Part shown: positions 5,171 through 7,127 of the stretch, piece by piece
How positions within the stretch are numbered: the stretch's first letter is position 1
Layout: each line of letters starts with the position of its first letter
Source of the DNA: JAKIWV01 sp049800095
GTDB taxonomy: Archaea > Thermoplasmatota > Thermoplasmata > Lutacidiplasmatales > UBA184
Length of the DNA stretch: 7,127 bases
Direction of reading: 5' to 3'
Assembly: GCA_049800095.1 (NCBI GenBank)
Contig: JBARJD010000008.1
Coordinates: 1-7,127, forward strand
Notes under the pieces: model-generated
The model's input: only the letters and a program-made list of their open reading frames with translations
The model's database searches: none
What the model was told of the DNA's origin: nothing
Position numbers and translations under genes: made by a program

Positions 5171-6520
5171 ATGCCCCGGTCTCGGAGGCGCTCCCGGGAG
5201 GCGAACGCGAAGCCTCGCCCCCCCGCCATCGACCTCGTACTGGCGGGCCGCCTCTGGGTAGGAGGCCGGCTCCAACCCATGGAGGTCGGCATCGGGGAGA
5301 ACGGTCGGATCCTCGCGATCGGAAAGAATCTCGCCGGAGGCGACCGGCATGACGTCGGCGACGCGATCCTCATTCCGTCCGCCGTCGACTGCCACTCCCA
5401 CTTTCGGGATCCAGGGGGAGCGGACGCCGCCGACAACTTCGCGACGGGGACCCGCCAGTCCGCCCTCGGGGGAATCGGCGCGGCAGTCGACATGCCGAAC
5501 ACGCAACCACCCACGACCACCGTCGACCGTCTGGAGAGCAAAGCCGACCGGACCCATGGCCGGCTGGCCATCGATGTACTCCTCTACGCCGCGCTGACGG
5601 TTCCCGAGCGCGTCGCGGCACTCTCGCGTACCGCGGGGGGCTTCAAGCTATACATGAGCCCGACGACCGAGATCGACCCGCCGCGGCCCGAGCGACTCCC
5701 ATCGCTCCTTGCGGCGGCCGCAGCCACTCGACTCCCGGTGGCGGTCCACGCCGAAGACCCCCGCCTCTTCCGCGAAGAGACCGGGCTCGAGGGCACCGAG
5801 GGATGGAACGCCCGACGGCCCCCCGAGGCGGAGATGGAGGCCTATGAGCGACTTCACCCGATCCCGGGCGGGCTCCGCCTTCACCTCGCGCACGTCACGC
5901 TGCCAGCGCTGGCCAGTCGGATCCTCCGGGAGGGCGAGTCCTTTGAGGTCACCCCGCAACACCTCTTGCTCTCGGCGGGCCGCGGGGCGGACGCTCGATG
6001 GAAAGTGAATCCGCCGCTCCGCGAACCCCCCGCGTCGAGCGAGCTGTGGGAGATGTTCCGACGCGGACTCGTCCCGATCCTCGCGAGCGACCATGCCCCG
6101 CAATCGTCTGAAGTGAAGGCTCGGCCGTTCCTCGAGGCCCCGAGCGGGATGCCCGGGGCTGAGACGATGTTGCCCCTGTTCCTTTCGCGCGTGCGGGACG
6201 GCGACCTCGACCTGCCGGTCCTACTCCGCGCGGCGGCCGACCGCCCCGCGCGACTGCTCGGACTACCGCAAGGCCGGATCGCGGTCGGGCACCGCGCGAA
6301 CCTGCTCGTCATCGATTTCCGACGCCGGACCGAGATTCGGGCCGGCGCGCTGCACGCGCCGTGCGGATGGTCGGCGTTCGAGGGGTGGCCGGCGATCTTT
6401 CCCCGAGAACACTACATCGACGGCCGGTTGATCGTCAAGGACGGGGAGTACGTCGGGGCGCACGAGGGTCGGGTGCTTCGTCCCGAATTCGCGCCCGGAG
6501 AATCCGTGCCCGCCGGCTAG
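5171..6520 (+). CDS. pyrC: Dihydroorotase (type I amidohydrolase)
   Basis: A 449-residue cytosolic amidohydrolase that interconverts N-carbamoyl-aspartate and dihydroorotate, step three of pyrimidine synthesis. Visible active-site elements: DCHSHFRDPG (His75, His77, metal ligands; Arg79, substrate); DMPNT (Asn111); FKLY (Lys159, the expected carboxylated Lys bridging two zincs); VHAED (His193); LAHVT (His241); KVNPPLR (278-284); ILASDHAP (Asp307, catalytic base, His308); GMPGAETMLPL (327-336). All expected metal ligands are present, which favours a true dihydroorotase over an inactive relative or a hydantoinase. The segment TPQHL (261-265) has Gln where TPHHL is usual. About 20 basic, probably disordered residues (RSRRRSRE and onward) precede the first beta strand. 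ATG 5171 is preferred because of the TATA-like box 28 nt upstream; GTG 5159, which would add four residues, has a purine-rich GGTGGAGAGG tract before it and remains possible. The stop TAG interlocks with that of the convergent DedA gene. Confidence 0.95.
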   Translation: MPRSRRRSREANAKPRPPAIDLVLAGRLWVGGRLQPMEVGIGENGRILAIGKNLAGGDRHDVGDAILIPSAVDCHSHFRDPGGADAADNFATGTRQSALGGIGAAVDMPNTQPPTTTVDRLESKADRTHGRLAIDVLLYAALTVPERVAALSRTAGGFKLYMSPTTEIDPPRPERLPSLLAAAAATRLPVAVHAEDPRLFREETGLEGTEGWNARRPPEAEMEAYERLHPIPGGLRLHLAHVTLPALASRILREGESFEVTPQHLLLSAGRGADARWKVNPPLREPPASSELWEMFRRGLVPILASDHAPQSSEVKARPFLEAPSGMPGAETMLPLFLSRVRDGDLDLPVLLRAAADRPARLLGLPQGRIAVGHRANLLVIDFRRRTEIRAGALHAPCGWSAFEGWPAIFPREHYIDGRLIVKDGEYVGAHEGRVLRPEFAPGESVPAG

Positions 6521-6546
6521 GCGGCCGGGCCGCTGGCCGGCGGCAC
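6506..6546. other. Long imperfect hairpin over the pyrC/dedA stop codons
   Basis: GTGCC (6506-6510) pairs with GGCAC (6542-6546), GCCGGCTAG (6512-6520) with CTGGCCGGC (6533-6541), and CGGC (6522-6525) with GCCG (6529-6532). As RNA this is 18 base pairs with one G-U wobble, two one-base bulges (6511, 6521) and a 3-nt loop. A second stem, CCGCC-CGA-GGCGG (6547-6559), abuts it directly. Both stop codons lie inside the structure. No T-run follows on either strand, so it is not a standard terminator. The wobble becomes an A-C mismatch in the minus-strand RNA, so the pyrC transcript folds slightly better. Confidence 0.55.
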
Positions 6547-7127
6547 CCGCCCGAGGCGGTACTCCCGGTGCCACCGAAGGAAGAGCCACGCGAAGAACAC
6601 CGCGGCCGCGACGACGATCGCGTAGTCCGCGTAGCTGAAGTACGGAACGAGGACGTTCCAACGGCTCCGCAGCACGACCCCCGCGTAGAGTAGAGCGGCG
6701 ATGTAGGGAATTCCCCCGATCGCCGTGAACGCGCCGAACTTCCACGGTTTCATCCGGGCCGTCCCGGCGGGATAGCTCACGTAGGCGGTTACGATTGGGA
6801 GCAGGCGCCCCACGGCCACGATCACCTCGCCGTGGCGAGCGAACCAGACATCCATGCGCGCCAGGAGCCGGGGGTCGAGCCGCAGCCGCCGGGGCGCCCG
6901 GGTCGTGACCCAGTCCCGGCCCCACCGGCCGACGGCGTAGGCGAGGAAAGCGCCGACGAGCGCTCCCGCCTCCGCGGTCGCGAGCGCGCCACCGAACGAC
7001 ATGATGCCCATCGCCACCAGGAATCCGGTAAAGGGCAGGATGACCTCGCTCGGGATCGGAGGGATGCCGAAGCTTTCGACCGTCATCAACCCGAACAACC
7101 CCGGGTACCCACCCCAGCGGAGCACCC
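6517..7127 (-). CDS. DedA-family membrane protein, N-terminus at or beyond window edge
   Basis: About 202 residues of a DedA/SNARE-associated (VTT domain) inner-membrane protein. Bacterial family members act in lipid-carrier recycling (undecaprenyl-phosphate translocation) and membrane homeostasis; an archaeal polyprenyl-phosphate role is inference. Numbering from the first in-frame GTG (7125): VESFGIPPIPSEVILPFTGF (16-35) is the hallmark re-entrant segment with its acidic residue and IPxPSE; then a Gly/Ala-rich helix ending in YAVGRWG (63-69), a soluble linker, GRLLP (106-110) and YPAG (118-121) before two C-terminal helices (about 138-152 and 166-183). Most relatives have a second Arg three residues after that Pro (RFxPxxR); here it is Thr113. 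The frame is open to the window edge, and family members usually have a few more residues before this point, so the start is probably upstream. The stop TAG (6519-6517) shares CTAG with the pyrC stop. Confidence 0.88.
   Translation of the reverse strand, partial: VLRWGGYPGLFGLMTVESFGIPPIPSEVILPFTGFLVAMGIMSFGGALATAEAGALVGAFLAYAVGRWGRDWVTTRAPRRLRLDPRLLARMDVWFARHGEVIVAVGRLLPIVTAYVSYPAGTARMKPWKFGAFTAIGGIPYIAALLYAGVVLRSRWNVLVPYFSYADYAIVVAAAVFFAWLFLRWHREYRLGRVPPASGPAA

Noticed and set aside
4988..5557. In-frame upstream extension of purM by 190 codons, antisense to the start of pyrC
   Set aside because: The extension shows no PurM homology and would overlap the conserved pyrC active-site region. 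PurM similarity begins around YAAAGVD, and GTG 4987 with an A/T box 27 nt upstream explains the gene.
1..7127. Mobile element, CRISPR array, tRNA/rRNA or a defence or other multi-gene accessory system
   Set aside because: No transposase, integrase, regularly spaced repeats, tRNA-like folds or defence domains were seen; the six genes are housekeeping or common membrane families with uniform GC-rich composition.

Overview
The window is a compact, GC-rich piece of chromosome (about two thirds G+C by eye) with six protein-coding genes and almost no spare DNA. It most likely comes from an archaeon of the euryarchaeal side, possibly a Thermoplasmatota-like lineage. The evidence for an archaeon is a replicative family B DNA polymerase of archaeal type that keeps the uracil read-ahead pocket, Fe-S type uracil-DNA glycosylase residues, an archaeal-like PurM, and starts that lack Shine-Dalgarno sequences but have an A/T-rich box 24-28 nt upstream, as in leaderless archaeal genes. 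The lineage is an inference; no rRNA or other marker gene is present.

Layout. (1) Positions 1-365, + strand: the C-terminal half of a family 4/5 uracil-DNA glycosylase, cut by the window edge. (2) 388-2856, +: family B DNA polymerase, complete, with all exonuclease and polymerase motifs and no intein. (3) 2840-3862, -: ten-helix EamA/DMT-type transporter whose 3' end overlaps the polymerase 3' end by 17 bp. (4) 3926-4987, -: purM (AIR synthetase). A GC hairpin plus T-rich tract separates it from the transporter. (5) 4988-5170: divergent promoter region of 183 bp. (6) 5171-6520, +: pyrC (dihydroorotase). (7) 6517-7127, -: DedA-family membrane protein, cut at its N-terminal end by the window edge. 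Its stop codon interlocks with that of pyrC in a shared CTAG.

How the genes fit together. The glycosylase and polymerase form a tandem pair around uracil in DNA: the polymerase residues match the pocket known to make archaeal PolB stall ahead of template uracil, and the glycosylase removes uracil. purM and pyrC are divergent genes of de novo purine and pyrimidine synthesis, which supply nucleotides. The two membrane proteins sit tail-to-tail with the neighbouring enzymes and have no visible functional link to them.

No mobile element, CRISPR array, RNA gene or obviously new multi-gene system is visible. The most interesting material is small-scale: interlocked and overlapping convergent 3' ends, a long imperfect hairpin over the pyrC/dedA stop codons, a combined terminator/promoter element between purM and the transporter, and a recurrent leaderless-promoter pattern that also settles start codons. 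No stretch above 300 bases lacks a gene.
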